64,000 bases of DNA from Xylanimonas oleitrophica (GCF_003244315.1 NZ_QKWH01000013.1:1-64000), one strand, 5' to 3'. Shown: positions 10,151-20,257, counted from the stretch's first letter. Numbers and translations are program-made. Notes: generated by a model not told the origin, from the letters alone.

Positions 10151-12352
10151 ATGAGCGTCGCCCCAGACCAGGACCCGGCCCCCCGCACGCCCCTCGACCC
10201 GGCCGCGGCGGACCCGTTCGCCTGGCTCGAGGAGGTCGAAGGGCCCGCTGCCCTCGCCTGGGTGCGCGAGCAGAACGCGCGCTCCCAGCACGCGATCGGC
10301 GCCAGCCCCCGCTTCGAGGCCACCCGCGAGGCGATCCGCGAGGTGCTCGACTCCGACGCCCGCATCCCCGAGGTCTCCCAGATCGGCGACCTCTACTACA
10401 ACTTCTGGCGGGACGCCGACCACGAGCGCGGCGTCTGGCGCCGCACCACCCCCGAGTCCTACCGCTCGGCGGCCCCCGAGTGGGAGACGGTGCTCGACCT
10501 CGACGCCCTCGCCGAGGCCGAGGGCACCAGCTGGGTGTGGCACGGCGCCCAGGTGCTGCGCCCCACCCCCGAGCAGCTCGCCGCCGGGCAGCCCTGGCGC
10601 CGAGCCCTCGTGGACCTCTCTCCCGGCGGCTCCGACGCCGACGTGACCCGCGAGTTCGACCTCGTGGACAAGCGGTTCGTGCCCGCCCCCGAAGGATTCG
10701 AGCGCGCCCTGCGCACCGACGACGGCACGATCGGCCGCAAGGGCGGGCTCTCCTGGGTGGACGAGGACTCCGTCTACGTCTTCACCGACCTGGGCCCCGA
10801 CGCCGAAGGACGGCCCACCACCACGACCGCGGGCTACCCCCGCGTGGTCAAGCTGTGGCGGCGCGGCACCCCCCTCGAGGACGCCGTGACCGTCTACGAG
10901 GGCACGGCCGAGGACATGTACATCTCGGCCCGCCGCTCCCGCACCCCCGGGTTCGAGCGCGACCTGGTGCACCGCTCCGTCGCGTTCTACCGGTCCGAGA
11001 CCTTCCTCGTGCACGACGTCGGCACGCCCCGGCAGGAGCTCGTGCGCATCGACGTGCCGCTCTCCGCCGAGGTGGGCTTCCACCGGGAGTGGCTCCTCGT
11101 GGAGCTGCGCGACGACTGGCACGTGGCCGGCCGCACCTACCGGGCCGGGTCCCTCCTCGCAGCCCCCGCCGACGACTTCCTCGCCGGCTCCCGCGACCTG
11201 ACCGTGCTGTTCGAGCCCACGGCCACCACCTCGCTGGCCGGAGCCACCTGGACCCGCCACCACCTGGTGGTCAACGTGCTCGACGACGTCAAGAACCGCC
11301 TGCACGTGCTCACCCCGCCCGCCGACCCGGTCGCGGGCGCCCCGTGGCAGCGGCAGGACTTCCCTGCCGCCGACCCCGTCGCCTCGGTGGGCACCCGCGC
11401 CGTCGACCCCGTCGACAGCGACGACGTGTGGGTGGTCACCACCGGGTACCTCACCCCTTCCACCCTCGGGATCACGACCGTCGGCGCCCAGCAGATCACC
11501 ACGCTCAAGGCGGCGCCCGCGTTCTTCGACACCACGGGCCTCGTGGCCGAGCAGCACTTCGCGACCTCCGACGACGGCACCCGCGTGCCCTACTTCGTCG
11601 TCGGACGCGAGGAGACCCTGCGGCGCCCCCGGCACCGCGCCCAGCCCGGCACCGCCCCCACCCTGCTGTACGGCTACGGCGGCTTCGAGATCGCGCTCAC
11701 GCCCTCCTACTCAGGCCCTGTGGGGCGCGCCTGGCTGGAGCGCGGCGGCGTCTACGCCGTCGCCAACATCCGCGGCGGCGGGGAGTACGGGCCCGCCTGG
11801 CACCAGGCCGCGCTCAAGGAGCACCGCCACCGCGCCTACGAGGACTTCGCCGCCGTCGCCCGCGACCTCGTCCAGCGGGGCATCACCACGCCCGCCCACC
11901 TGGGCATGGAGGGCCGGTCCAACGGCGGCCTCCTGGCCGGCAACATGCTCACCCAGCACCCGGAGCTGTTCGGCGCCGTCATCGTGGGCGTGCCGCTGCT
12001 GGACATGAAGCGGTACTCGCACCTGCTCGCGGGCGCGTCCTGGATGGCCGAGTACGGCGACCCCGACGACCCCGCACAGTGGGAGTTCGTCCGCCGGTTC
12101 TCCCCGTACCACCTGTTCGACGCGAGCCGCGACTACCCGCCCGTGCTGTTCACGACGTCGACCAAGGACGACCGGGTGCACCCCGGCCACGCCCGCAAGA
12201 TGGCGGCGCTCATGCTGGCCTGCGGCAAGGACGTCTCCTACTACGAGAACGTCGAGGGCGGGCACGGCGGGGCCGCGAACAACGCACAGGCAGCGCACAT
12301 GGCGGCGCTGCACTGGACGTTCCTGGCCCAGCGGCTCGGCCTGGAGGAGTGA
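10151..12352 (+). CDS. Prolyl oligopeptidase-family (S9) serine peptidase
   Basis: This is a 733-residue cytoplasmic serine peptidase without a signal peptide. It opens with DPFAWLEEVEGPAALAWVREQN, the usual N-terminus of S9A enzymes, continues through a beta-propeller of low internal conservation, and ends in an alpha/beta-hydrolase domain. The catalytic serine is S590 in GRSNGG, the aspartate is D673 or D674 in STKDDRVHPGH, and the histidine is H705 in EGGHGG. Such enzymes cleave short peptides, often after proline; oligopeptidase B-like specificity cannot be excluded. It stands alone, divergent from adhE and convergent with the MetE-like gene. It separates adhE and ligA from the mnmA-iscS block that neighbours ligA in mycobacteria. 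Confidence 0.88.
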   Translation: MSVAPDQDPAPRTPLDPAAADPFAWLEEVEGPAALAWVREQNARSQHAIGASPRFEATREAIREVLDSDARIPEVSQIGDLYYNFWRDADHERGVWRRTTPESYRSAAPEWETVLDLDALAEAEGTSWVWHGAQVLRPTPEQLAAGQPWRRALVDLSPGGSDADVTREFDLVDKRFVPAPEGFERALRTDDGTIGRKGGLSWVDEDSVYVFTDLGPDAEGRPTTTTAGYPRVVKLWRRGTPLEDAVTVYEGTAEDMYISARRSRTPGFERDLVHRSVAFYRSETFLVHDVGTPRQELVRIDVPLSAEVGFHREWLLVELRDDWHVAGRTYRAGSLLAAPADDFLAGSRDLTVLFEPTATTSLAGATWTRHHLVVNVLDDVKNRLHVLTPPADPVAGAPWQRQDFPAADPVASVGTRAVDPVDSDDVWVVTTGYLTPSTLGITTVGAQQITTLKAAPAFFDTTGLVAEQHFATSDDGTRVPYFVVGREETLRRPRHRAQPGTAPTLLYGYGGFEIALTPSYSGPVGRAWLERGGVYAVANIRGGGEYGPAWHQAALKEHRHRAYEDFAAVARDLVQRGITTPAHLGMEGRSNGGLLAGNMLTQHPELFGAVIVGVPLLDMKRYSHLLAGASWMAEYGDPDDPAQWEFVRRFSPYHLFDASRDYPPVLFTTSTKDDRVHPGHARKMAALMLACGKDVSYYENVEGGHGGAANNAQAAHMAALHWTFLAQRLGLEE

Positions 12353-12385
12353 GCCACCCCCGCCCGTGAGCGCTCGCCGCGCCTC

Positions 12386-12418
12386 GAGCGGGTGGCGGCC
12401 CTACGCCGCCGCCCGCTC
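12386..12418. terminator. Hairpin at convergent gene ends
   Basis: Arms 12386-12399 and 12405-12418 pair over 14 bases with one G-T wobble around a 5-base loop. The hairpin covers the stop codon of the MetE-like gene and lies 34 bases after the S9 peptidase stop, so it could act in both directions. Confidence 0.4.
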
Positions 12419-13447
12419 GGCCAGCGCCTCGGCCACGCGGCCGAGGTTGGCGAGCTCGGCGCGGTGCTCGTCGGTGCTCGCCAGGGCGCGTCTCGAGGCG
12501 GCCAGCAGCGTGACGTCGTCCAGGGCCGAGGCCGGCAGCCCGACGCGCCGCCACGGGACGGCGACGAGGTTCACCAGCTCCCCCAGCATCGGCCCCGCAC
12601 ACTGCGAGACCTGCGCCGGCGGGAGCCCGGCCCACAACCCCACCCCCTTCTCGACGGCGCGAGCCACCAGTTCCCACGCCCGCTCGTTCCATCCGCCCGC
12701 GCCGAGCGAGCCCAGGTCCAGCCCCACGCCGTCGGCACCGGCCAGCACGACCGGGGGCACCCCGACCCACGTCTCCCCGAGGTGGACCACCGCCCGGGCA
12801 CCGACGTCGTGCACCGCGTCGACCACGGGCCGCAGCCCCTCCACGACGTCGGGGCCGGGCACGGCCCGCAGCCGCGAGTAGCCGGAGAACGTGGGCAGCA
12901 CGCCGGCATGCACGGCGCCGAGCTGCGGCTCGGCGAGCTGCACCACGACGTCGGACGGTGCGACGCCCGGCACCTGCTCGTGCACGGCCGCGACCTGCGC
13001 GCGGACCCCCTCGGCGAGCGCCAGGCCCAGGTCTCGGCGGGCTCCCTTGTCGGCCAGCACGCGGTCGCCGCGGGCAGACCACAGGGTGGCCGCCAGCGTC
13101 CACGGCCCGGTGACCTCGAGGGCGAACGGGCCGGCGTAGCCGTGGGCGGCGATCGCCAGCGCCCCGAGGTCCTCGCGCGCGAACGCCTCGGCGCGGCGCT
13201 GGTCCGTGCCGGGCCGGTCCGTCAGCTTCCAGCCGTGCGGCCCGAGCTCCACGGGCATCTCGGCCAGCAGCGCGGCGGTGCGGCCCACCGGGTCGGCGCC
13301 CGGCCCACGGCCCGTGAGCTGGACGAGGAACGGCACCGCACCCACGCCGGCGGGCAGCTCCGCCAGGTCGCCCGTCACCGTCAGCTGCGCCTCGAGGACG
13401 TCGCCCTCGCCGCCGGGCCAGGGCCCGTGCCCGCTCACCGTCACCAT
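12401..13447 (-). CDS. MetE-like protein lacking zinc-ligand cysteines
   Basis: This 348-residue protein has the UROD/MetE TIM-barrel pattern seen in proteins annotated as vitamin-B12-independent methionine synthases in actinobacteria. It corresponds in size to only the C-terminal half of MetE. Motifs seen include YAGPFALEVTGPWTLAATLW, QLAEPQLGAVHAG and ARAVVHLGETWVGVPP. True MetE binds zinc with His, two Cys and Glu; this protein has a single cysteine (in VSQCAGPM), not at either expected position, so methionine synthesis is unlikely. The start is ATG at 13447, with GGGGGA 7 bases upstream. Its neighbours mnmA, iscS and ligA match the mycobacterial iscS-trmU-Rv3015c-ligA grouping, which hints at a role in tRNA or sulfur metabolism. 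That link is inference. Confidence 0.7.
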   Translation of the reverse strand: MVTVSGHGPWPGGEGDVLEAQLTVTGDLAELPAGVGAVPFLVQLTGRGPGADPVGRTAALLAEMPVELGPHGWKLTDRPGTDQRRAEAFAREDLGALAIAAHGYAGPFALEVTGPWTLAATLWSARGDRVLADKGARRDLGLALAEGVRAQVAAVHEQVPGVAPSDVVVQLAEPQLGAVHAGVLPTFSGYSRLRAVPGPDVVEGLRPVVDAVHDVGARAVVHLGETWVGVPPVVLAGADGVGLDLGSLGAGGWNERAWELVARAVEKGVGLWAGLPPAQVSQCAGPMLGELVNLVAVPWRRVGLPASALDDVTLLAASRRALASTDEHRAELANLGRVAEALAERAAA

Positions 13448-13571
13448 GCGTCATCCCCCACCTGTCGGAGCCCGGAGCCTCGTGGTCGTGGACCACCGGG
13501 CCAGCGCGCAGCGTACTGCGCCCTGCGGCGACCGCCCGGGCTGGTCCGGGCTGGTCACCGCACGTGGCCGC

Positions 13572-14699
13572 CTACGCAGCGACGGACGCCGCGCGCCACG
13601 CCCGGGAGACGGTGGCCTGGCCCAGCACCTGGGTACCCCGGTAGACGACGAGCGACTGGCCGGCCGCGACGCCGCGCAGGGGCCGCCCCGTGAGCTCGAC
13701 CTCGAGAGCCGGCCCGCCGCCGGCAGCCTGGGCGGCCCGCACCCGCGCGGGCACCGGGGCGCCGTGGGCGCGCACCTGGACCTCGGCGTCGGCCCACGCG
13801 TCGGGCGCCGGGACGAGCCACACGGCCTTCTCCCCCGCCACCCGGTCGACGCTCAGCAGCTCGGCCGGCCCGACGACGACGGTGTTGCTGGCCGGCTGCA
13901 CGTCCACCACGTACCGCGGCTGGCCGTCCGCAGCCGGCCGACCCAGGCCGAGACCGCGCCGCTGGCCGACCGTGAACGCGTAGGCGCCATCGTGCTCCCC
14001 GACCACGTTGCCCTCGACGTCGACAACCTCGCCCGGTCGCGAGCCGAGCCGCTCGCGCAGGAACCCGCGGGTGTCGCCGTCGGCCACGAAGCAGATGTCG
14101 TAGGAGTCCGGCTTGGCCGACACCGAGAGCCCGCGACGCTCGGCCTCGGCGCGCACCTGCGCCTTCGAGGCGAAGCCGCCCAGCGGGAACATGGCCCGCT
14201 GCAGCCTCTCGGGCCCCATGACGGCCAGCACGTACGACTGGTCCTTCTCGGCGTTGGGCGACCGGTGCAGCTCGCGCACCACCGCGCCGTCAGGTCCGGG
14301 CCGTTCGATGACCTGCGCGTAGTGCCCTGTCGCCACCGCGTCGAAACCCAGCGCCGTCGCCTTGTCGAGCAGCGCCTCGAACTTGATGTGCTCGTTGCAG
14401 CGGACGCACGGGTTCGGGGTGCGCCCCGCCTCGTACTCGGCGAGGAAGTCGGCCACCACGGTGTCCTCGAACCGCTCCGACAGGTCCCACACGTAGTACG
14501 GGATACCGAGCACGTCCGCCGCGCGCCGCGCGTCGCCCGCGTCCTCGATGGAGCAGCATCCGCGCGAGCCCGTGCGGAACTGGTCGCGGTTGCGGCTCAG
14601 GGCCATGTGCACGCCCACGACCTCGTGCCCCGCCTCCACCGCGAGCGCCGCGGCGACGGCGGAGTCGACCCCTCCGGACATGGCTGCGAGGACCTTCAC
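13572..14699 (-). CDS. mnmA: tRNA 2-thiouridylase MnmA
   Basis: MnmA activates the wobble U34 of tRNA-Lys, Glu and Gln with ATP and inserts sulfur delivered from a cysteine desulfurase. This 375-residue protein starts with the PP-loop [11 protein letters not shown]. It has the first catalytic cysteine region in [12 protein letters not shown] and the second in [12 protein letters not shown], then the tRNA-binding central and C-terminal beta domains ([11 protein letters not shown]). Length is normal. Its GTG start overlaps the stop of the desulfurase gene in a GTGA, so the sulfur donor and its user are translationally coupled. Confidence 0.95.
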   Translation of the reverse strand: MKVLAAMSGGVDSAVAAALAVEAGHEVVGVHMALSRNRDQFRTGSRGCCSIEDAGDARRAADVLGIPYYVWDLSERFEDTVVADFLAEYEAGRTPNPCVRCNEHIKFEALLDKATALGFDAVATGHYAQVIERPGPDGAVVRELHRSPNAEKDQSYVLAVMGPERLQRAMFPLGGFASKAQVRAEAERRGLSVSAKPDSYDICFVADGDTRGFLRERLGSRPGEVVDVEGNVVGEHDGAYAFTVGQRRGLGLGRPAADGQPRYVVDVQPASNTVVVGPAELLSVDRVAGEKAVWLVPAPDAWADAEVQVRAHGAPVPARVRAAQAAGGGPALEVELTGRPLRGVAAGQSLVVYRGTQVLGQATVSRAWRAASVAA

Positions 14700-15910
14700 G
14701 GCCGGCCTCTTTCGTTCGTGCGGGAGACGAGCCCCGCGGCCTGGGCGCGCGCGACCACCTGCGGCAGCGCGGCCACGAGCCGCTCGACGTCGTCGGGCGT
14801 GGACGTGGCGCCCAGGGAGAAGCGCAGGGCCCCGCGGGCCTCGGCCTCGGGGACGCCCATCGCGAGCAGCACGTGCGACGGCTGCGGCACCCCCGCCTGG
14901 CACGCGGACCCCGTGGAGGCCTGCACCCCGGCCGAGTCGAGCAGGTACAGCAGCGAGTCGCCCTCGGCGTCGGGAAACGTGAAGTGGGCGTTGCCGGGCA
15001 GCCGCTCCTCCGGGGCGAGCGCGGGATCGGGCCCGCGCAGGACGGCGTCGGGCGCCGCGGAGCGCACGCCGGCCACGAGGGCGTCGCGCAGCGTGGCCAG
15101 GTGCTTGGCGCGCACCTCCCGCTGCTCCACCGCCTCGGCCAGCGCGACGGCGAACGCGCGGATCGCGGGTACGTCCAGCGTGCCCGAGCGCACGCCCCGC
15201 TCCTGGCCGCCACCGTGCAGCACCGCCTCCAGCTCGAGCTCGCGCCGGGCCAGCAGGGCACCGACGCCGAGCGGGCCGCCGAGCTTGTGCCCCGTGACGG
15301 TCATGGCGTCCACGCCCGAGGCCGCGAAGTCGACCTCCACCTGCCCGACGGCCTGGACGGCGTCGGTGTGCACCGGGACGCCGTGCTGGTGGGCCAGGCG
15401 CACGACCTCGCGCACCGGCTGCACCGTGCCCACCTCGTTGTTGGCCCACATGACGCTCACCAGGGCCACCTCGTCGGCGTGCGCGGCCAGCTCGGCGCGC
15501 AAGGCCTCCAGGTCGAGGCGCCCCTCGGCGTCGACGGGCAGCAGGACGATCTCCGCGCCCGCGTGCCCGGCCAGCCAGAACGCCGGGTCCAGGACGGCGT
15601 GGTGCTCCACCGCCGACACCAGCACCCGGGTGCGGTGGGTGGCACCGCGGCGGCGCCCCCAGAACATCCCCTTGATCGCGAGGTTGTCGGCCTCCGTGCC
15701 ACCCCCGGTGAACACCACCTCCGACGGCCGGGCGCCCAGCGACCGCGCCACCGACTCCCGCGCCTCCTCCACCGCGCGGCGCGCACCCCGCCCGGCGGAG
15801 TGCAGGCTCGACGCGTTGCCCACCCGCTGCGCCTCGGCGACGAACGCCTCGAGCGCCGCGGGCGACATCGGGGTGGTCGCCGCGTGGTCGAGATAGGCGC
15901 CGGAGGTCAC
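14696..15910 (-). CDS. iscS: Cysteine desulfurase (IscS/NifS family)
   Basis: This is a PLP enzyme that converts L-cysteine to alanine and passes the persulfide sulfur to acceptors such as MnmA. It has 404 residues. The N-terminus [18 protein letters not shown], the PLP-lysine motif [19 protein letters not shown] and the mobile-loop cysteine in [15 protein letters not shown] are all present. The short spacing around the active cysteine fits group I enzymes. The GTG at 15910 is chosen because TAGACT lies 8 bases upstream with no Shine-Dalgarno sequence, so the message is probably leaderless. It is the first gene of a coupled pair with mnmA. Confidence 0.93.
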   Translation of the reverse strand: MTSGAYLDHAATTPMSPAALEAFVAEAQRVGNASSLHSAGRGARRAVEEARESVARSLGARPSEVVFTGGGTEADNLAIKGMFWGRRRGATHRTRVLVSAVEHHAVLDPAFWLAGHAGAEIVLLPVDAEGRLDLEALRAELAAHADEVALVSVMWANNEVGTVQPVREVVRLAHQHGVPVHTDAVQAVGQVEVDFAASGVDAMTVTGHKLGGPLGVGALLARRELELEAVLHGGGQERGVRSGTLDVPAIRAFAVALAEAVEQREVRAKHLATLRDALVAGVRSAAPDAVLRGPDPALAPEERLPGNAHFTFPDAEGDSLLYLLDSAGVQASTGSACQAGVPQPSHVLLAMGVPEAEARGALRFSLGATSTPDDVERLVAALPQVVARAQAAGLVSRTNERGRP

Positions 15911-15918
15911 GGTGCACC

Positions 15919-15924
15919 AGTCTA
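15919..15924 (-). promoter_or_regulatory. -10 element of the iscS-mnmA operon
   Basis: On the minus strand TAGACT precedes the GTG start by 8 bases, consistent with a leaderless transcript. Confidence 0.4.
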
Positions 15925-15941
15925 CGAGCGGTCGGGACGAC

Positions 15942-15976
15942 GACGGCGCGCGCCCCGGTCAGGGACGCGCGCCGTC
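15942..15976 (-). terminator. Hairpin downstream of phoX
   Basis: Perfect 11-base arms (15942-15952 and 15966-15976) lie 35 bases after the phoX stop and before the iscS promoter. There is no T-tract. The position suits termination of phoX. Confidence 0.5.
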
Positions 15977-16011
15977 GGGTCGTACCGGGCGCCGGGGTCA
16001 CCGGCGCCGGG

Positions 16012-18261
16012 TCACCAGCCCCAGCGGCCCAGGTTGCGGTGCCCCGGGCCCCAGCCCTTGAACCCGCGCGGCCACGGGAACGGCCCCGGGCCGGCCCAGC
16101 CGTGGCCCGGCTTGCCCTTGCCCGGCTTGCCCGGGTGCTCGCCCGCGCCCGCCTTGTAGACCTGCACGGTGGCCGGGCGCGGACCACGCCACGCACCGGC
16201 GGGCGCCTGCTCCCCCTCCTCGACGTAGTCGGGGAAGAACGAGCGCTGCTGCGCCCACGAGCCGTTCTCGCCCGGGTGCTGCACGTTGACGTAGACCATG
16301 CCGTCGACCGAGTCCACCACCGGACCGCACGTCTCCGCCTCGCGCGGCACCGAGAGGAACTGCTGCACGTTGCCGCGCTCGCGGCCCGTCAGCGGCACCT
16401 TGAACAGGCCGTCGCACTTCTGGATCGACGACGGCTGGCCGTCGGTCGAGATCCACAGGTTGCCCTCGGCGTCGAACGCCACGTTGTCCGGGCACGAGAT
16501 CGGCGAGACCTTGTCCGCCGGGAAGCCCGAGAAGTACGCGGAGCCGTTCACCGACGGGTCGCCCGCCACGATGAGCAGGTTCCACGTGAACGTCTCGGCG
16601 AGCTGGTCGCCGCGGTCCTCGGCGATCTCCACGACGTGCCCGTCACGGTTCGCGTTGCGCGGGTTGGGCTCCGTGGGGCCCTCGTCGCGCCCGGAACCGT
16701 TGCCCCGCGAGGAGTTGTTGGTGCAGGCCACGTAGATCTTGCCCGTGACCGGGTTCGGCTCCACGTCCTCGGGGCGGTCCATCTTCGTGGCGCCCACCTT
16801 GTCGGCGGCCAGGCGCGTGAACACCAGGACCTCCTCGACGCTCATGCCCTCCACCATCGAGCGGCCGCCCTTGACCAGCGGGATCCAGCGGCCGCGGCCG
16901 TCGAACGCGCCGTCCGAGGGCAGCGCACCCGAGCCGTCGATCTCCGCGGCCGGCGAGTCGCCCTCGAACCGCGCCACGTACAGGTCGCCCTCGCTCAGCA
17001 GCGTCTTGTTGTGCGCACGGGCCTTGGCGCTGCTGCCGTTCTGGAAGCGGTTCTTGGACACGAACTTGTAGACGTAGTCGAACGCCTCGTCGTCACCCAT
17101 GTAGGCCACCGCGTGCCCCGACTTCGACAGGATGATGTTGGCGCCCTCGTGCTTGAAGCGGCCCAGCGCCGTGTGCTTGACCGGGGCGGCGTTCGGGTCG
17201 TACGGGTCGATCTCCACGATCCAGCCGAACCGGTGGCTCTCGTTCTCGTAGCCCGGGTTGTTGCCGTCGAAGCGCGGGTCGTCGTTCTCCCAGCCGTAGC
17301 CGGTGGCCGCGTCGCGCAGCCCGTAGCGGGCGTCGCGCGGGTCGGAGCCCTTGACGCGCAGGTAGCCGTGGAAGTTCTCCTCGCCGGAGACGACGGTGCC
17401 CCAGGGCGTGGTGCCGCCGGCGCAGTTGTTCAGGGTGCCCTTGACGCGGCGGCCCGTCGGGTCGGCGACCGTCTTCATCAGGTCGGTGCCCGCGGCCGGG
17501 CCGTCCACCACGAACTCGGTGTCCATGTGGATGCGGCGGTTGAGCGGGCTGATGCGCGAGTACGTCCACGGCGAGCCCGTGGTGCGGCGCGTCACCTCGA
17601 CCACCGACATGCCGTGCGCGGCACGCTCGATCGCCCGGCGCGTGGCGGCGTCGTACGACTCGTCGAACATGATGCCGGGGTTGGTGTACTCGTGGTTGCT
17701 CACCAGCAGGCCGCGGGTGCCGCGCGAGCGGGTGTGCACCGGCTTCTGCAGCTCCTTGGGGTCCGCGGGGAGGATGTCGAGGTAGTCGCAGTTGTAGCCG
17801 AACTGCAGCGCCTGCTGCTGCGGCGACTGCGCGGCCGGGTCGAACGCCCGGGCGCCGGGCAGGATCGGGTCGCCCCAGCGGATGATCGGGCTCCACTCGT
17901 AACCGTCCGGCACCACGAACGCGTCGGTGGCGGCCGGCTGCGGCACGATCGGGCCGAACGCCAGTCCCTTGCCGTTGCCCTTGCCGGGCGTGGCAGGCAG
18001 GGCGGCGGCGGACGGGGCGCCGGCCACCTGCGAGCCGACGACGACCGCGGCGGCGGCGGCGAGACCGCCCAGCATCGTGCGGCGGCTCAGCGCCCGCGAG
18101 GCGATGTCGCGGAAGTACTCGTTCGCGGACGCGTTGGGCGCCGGGTGGGCGCACTGGTCCGCGCACTTGAGACGGCAGGTGACCGGGCTGCGCTTGCCGC
18201 GGGCGTGGCCGGGCGTGGGCTCCAGCGAGAGCAGCGGGCGCTGCTCGGGTGCGATCGTCAT
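16012..18261 (-). CDS. phoX: Secreted PhoX-type alkaline phosphatase (DUF839), Tat substrate
   Basis: PhoX enzymes are calcium/iron phosphatases that release phosphate from organic esters outside the membrane. This 749-residue protein has a twin-arginine signal at residues 59-90 ([19 protein letters not shown]), preceded by about 58 residues as is usual for PhoX. The mature part contains DUF839 landmarks such as [38 protein letters not shown] and PCxN-like [16 protein letters not shown]. The tail is Gly/Pro/Trp-rich. The ATG at 18261 follows GAGGAG. Two 11-base direct repeats matching the PHO box lie about 80 bases upstream, so induction by PhoP under phosphate starvation is likely. Confidence 0.9.
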   Translation of the reverse strand: MTIAPEQRPLLSLEPTPGHARGKRSPVTCRLKCADQCAHPAPNASANEYFRDIASRALSRRTMLGGLAAAAAVVVGSQVAGAPSAAALPATPGKGNGKGLAFGPIVPQPAATDAFVVPDGYEWSPIIRWGDPILPGARAFDPAAQSPQQQALQFGYNCDYLDILPADPKELQKPVHTRSRGTRGLLVSNHEYTNPGIMFDESYDAATRRAIERAAHGMSVVEVTRRTTGSPWTYSRISPLNRRIHMDTEFVVDGPAAGTDLMKTVADPTGRRVKGTLNNCAGGTTPWGTVVSGEENFHGYLRVKGSDPRDARYGLRDAATGYGWENDDPRFDGNNPGYENESHRFGWIVEIDPYDPNAAPVKHTALGRFKHEGANIILSKSGHAVAYMGDDEAFDYVYKFVSKNRFQNGSSAKARAHNKTLLSEGDLYVARFEGDSPAAEIDGSGALPSDGAFDGRGRWIPLVKGGRSMVEGMSVEEVLVFTRLAADKVGATKMDRPEDVEPNPVTGKIYVACTNNSSRGNGSGRDEGPTEPNPRNANRDGHVVEIAEDRGDQLAETFTWNLLIVAGDPSVNGSAYFSGFPADKVSPISCPDNVAFDAEGNLWISTDGQPSSIQKCDGLFKVPLTGRERGNVQQFLSVPREAETCGPVVDSVDGMVYVNVQHPGENGSWAQQRSFFPDYVEEGEQAPAGAWRGPRPATVQVYKAGAGEHPGKPGKGKPGHGWAGPGPFPWPRGFKGWGPGHRNLGRWGW

Positions 18262-18339
18262 CGGGCGCTCCTCAGCGGGGTGGCTGTCGTGGTGACGCGC
18301 CGACGTTAAGAAGGCCCGGTGGCCTGCCCGCTTCACCCG

Positions 18340-18357
18340 GGTGAAGGGCGGGTGAAC
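18340..18357 (-). promoter_or_regulatory. PHO box upstream of phoX
   Basis: On the phoX strand GTTCACC-CGCC-CTTCACC gives two 7-base repeats with an 11-base period, the geometry of PhoP direct-repeat units in Streptomyces. The second repeat is also part of the 16-base palindrome CTTCACCCGGGTGAAG (18331-18346). It begins 9 bases after the etfA stop. Confidence 0.7.
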
Positions 18358-18366
18358 TCCCGGTGG

Positions 18367-19371
18367 CTACTGCTGCGCCCCGCGGGCACGGTGTGCCCGG
18401 ATCGCCTCGGCCGCCTGCGGCAGCACGTCCGCGAGGTCGCCCACGACGGCGAAGTCGCTGATCTCGAAGATCGGGGCCTCCGGGTCGTTGTTGACGGCCA
18501 CCACGACCTGGGACGCCTGCATGCCGCCGCGGTGGTGCGGCGCCCCGGAGATGCCGGCCCCGATGTAGACGCGTGGGGCGACTGTCACGCCCGTCTGGCC
18601 CACGTACCGGTCGAACCAGCCCTCGAAGACGGCGTCGCGGGTGGCGCCCACCGCCGCGCCGAGCGCGTCGGCCAGGTCCTCGACGGGGCCGAAGTCGCCG
18701 TTGGTACCACGCCCGCCGGCCACGACGACGGCGGCCTCCTCCAGGGTGGGGCGGCCGGTGGTGCGCGGCTTGGGCTCGCGCGCGACGACCGTCACGGCCG
18801 GCGCCTCGACGTCGATCGGCAGCGCCTCCACCTCGGGGTGCGTGGGGGTGGCGGCGGTCTCGGCCACGACGGCGTTGGCCCGCACGGTGACCACGGCGGG
18901 ATCGGTGGCCACGGTGCTCGTGACGTCCCACGAGCCGGCGAACACGCGCTTGGTGGCGCGCAGCGCACCGCCGGGCTCGGCGTCCCACGAGACGGCGGCG
19001 GCGTCGGTGACCAGCCCGGCCCCGAGACGTGCGGCGGCCACCGCGGCCGCCTCCTTGGCGGAGAAGCCGGACGGGGCCAGGAGCACGTCGGCGTCGGTGC
19101 GGCGCACGGCGGCGACGAGCACGGCCGCGACCACGGACGTCAGGTGGCGGGCGTCGGCGGGCAGCGACGACGGCAGCTGCGCCTGGTGCACCCCCTCGAC
19201 GCCGTGGGCGCCGAGGACGGCGAGCACCTCGAGGCTCGGGGCCTCGAGGGTGACGACGTCGACACGGCCCAGCGAGCGGGCGATCGTGACGAGCTCGAGC
19301 ACGCTCGAGCGGACCTCGGTGGCGTCGCTGACGGGTCCGTCGAGCAGCACCAGGGCGGTGGGGCGGGTCAT
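18367..19371 (-). CDS. etfA: Electron transfer flavoprotein alpha subunit
   Basis: EtfA pairs with EtfB and carries FAD, passing electrons from acyl-CoA and related dehydrogenases toward the quinone pool. In this 334-residue protein the C-terminal FAD domain is clear. It has GGRGTNGDFGPVEDLADALG, the RPAVD-equivalent region GATRDAVFEGWFDRYVGQTG, and VYIGAGISGAPHHRGGMQASQVVVAVNNDPEAPIF split across the FAD-binding loops. The ATG at 19371 follows GGAAGG. It lies 23 bases after etfB and is surely cotranscribed. Its stop is 9 bases from the phoX PHO box. Confidence 0.93.
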   Translation of the reverse strand: MTRPTALVLLDGPVSDATEVRSSVLELVTIARSLGRVDVVTLEAPSLEVLAVLGAHGVEGVHQAQLPSSLPADARHLTSVVAAVLVAAVRRTDADVLLAPSGFSAKEAAAVAAARLGAGLVTDAAAVSWDAEPGGALRATKRVFAGSWDVTSTVATDPAVVTVRANAVVAETAATPTHPEVEALPIDVEAPAVTVVAREPKPRTTGRPTLEEAAVVVAGGRGTNGDFGPVEDLADALGAAVGATRDAVFEGWFDRYVGQTGVTVAPRVYIGAGISGAPHHRGGMQASQVVVAVNNDPEAPIFEISDFAVVGDLADVLPQAAEAIRAHRARGAQQ

Positions 19372-19394
19372 CAGGGCCTTCCGGAGGGTTCGGT

Positions 19395-20198
19395 TCAGAC
19401 GAGGTCGTTGCGGATGAGGAAGTCGGCCAGGGCCTTGCCGCCCTCGCCCTTGTCGACCACCAGCTCGGTCTCGCCCCGCGGCGGGCGGGGGGCGCTGTCG
19501 ACCACCACGGAGCGGGCGCCCGCGGCACCCACCGCGGCCGGGTCCAGGCCCAGGTCGGCCGCCGTCCACGTCTCGACGGCCTTGGTGCGCGCGGCCATGA
19601 TGAGCTTGAAGTTGGGGTACCGGGGGCTGTTGGCCGCGTCGGTGACCGAGAGCACCGCGGGCAGCGGTGCCGCGAGCGTCTCGACGGCGTCGTCGCTCTC
19701 CCGCGTGACGGTCAGCGTGCGCCCCTCGAGCGCCACCGACTTCGCGAGGGTCAGCTGCGGCCGCCCCAGGGCCTCGGCGACCAGCGCAGGCACCACGGAG
19801 CCGAGCCCGTCCAGGGCAGCCATGCCGGTGACGACCAGGTCCACCGGGGCCTCGGCCTCGAGCCGGCGCACGGCGGCCGCGAGCGCCGCCGCGGTGCCGA
19901 AGTAGTCCGAGCCCGCCAGGGCGTCGTCCGTGACGCGCACGCCGCGGTGCACTCCCATCTGGTACGCCTTGCGCAGCGTGATGTCGGCGGTCTCGGGCGC
20001 GACGGTCACGGCGACGACCTCGCTGGCCTCGCGCTCGGCGTCGGGCAGGGCCTCGACGAGCCGCAGCGCCGCCTCGACGGCGTTCTCGTCGAGCTCGTTG
20101 AGCGAGCCCTCCGCCGGGTCGCGCACCACGCGGCCCTCCGCGAAGCGACGGTCGGAGGCGATGTCCGGGACGTACTTGAGCAGGACGACGATGCGCAC
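19395..20198 (-). CDS. etfB: Electron transfer flavoprotein beta subunit
   Basis: This 267-residue subunit binds AMP and completes the ETF heterodimer. The N-terminal MRIVVLLKYVPD, the signature region around MGVHRGVRVTDDALAGSDYFGTA, and VVTGMAALDGLGSVVPALVAE (the ETF-beta ligand-binding loop, with a variant DG-S motif) are visible. The C-terminal IMAARTKAVETW matches the family's recognition-loop segment. The GTG at 20198 has TACGCT 7 bases upstream and no Shine-Dalgarno sequence, so it is probably leaderless. It is divergent from glgX, with only 71 bases between the starts. Confidence 0.93.
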   Translation of the reverse strand: MRIVVLLKYVPDIASDRRFAEGRVVRDPAEGSLNELDENAVEAALRLVEALPDAEREASEVVAVTVAPETADITLRKAYQMGVHRGVRVTDDALAGSDYFGTAAALAAAVRRLEAEAPVDLVVTGMAALDGLGSVVPALVAEALGRPQLTLAKSVALEGRTLTVTRESDDAVETLAAPLPAVLSVTDAANSPRYPNFKLIMAARTKAVETWTAADLGLDPAAVGAAGARSVVVDSAPRPPRGETELVVDKGEGGKALADFLIRNDLV

Positions 20199-20205
20199 GA
20201 CGCCG

Positions 20206-20211
20206 AGCGTA
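20206..20211 (-). promoter_or_regulatory. -10 element of the etfBA transcript
   Basis: On the minus strand TACGCT precedes the etfB GTG by 7 bases, fitting a leaderless message. It lies about 47 bases from the divergent glgX -10 candidate. Confidence 0.4.
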
Positions 20212-20257
20212 CCCGTGCCGGGCGGCCACCGGTTCGCCCACCCCCGTCGCGGTGGGA

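Noticed and set aside
12401-13447. Naming the gene metE
   Set aside because: It is half the size of MetE and lacks the zinc-ligand cysteines.
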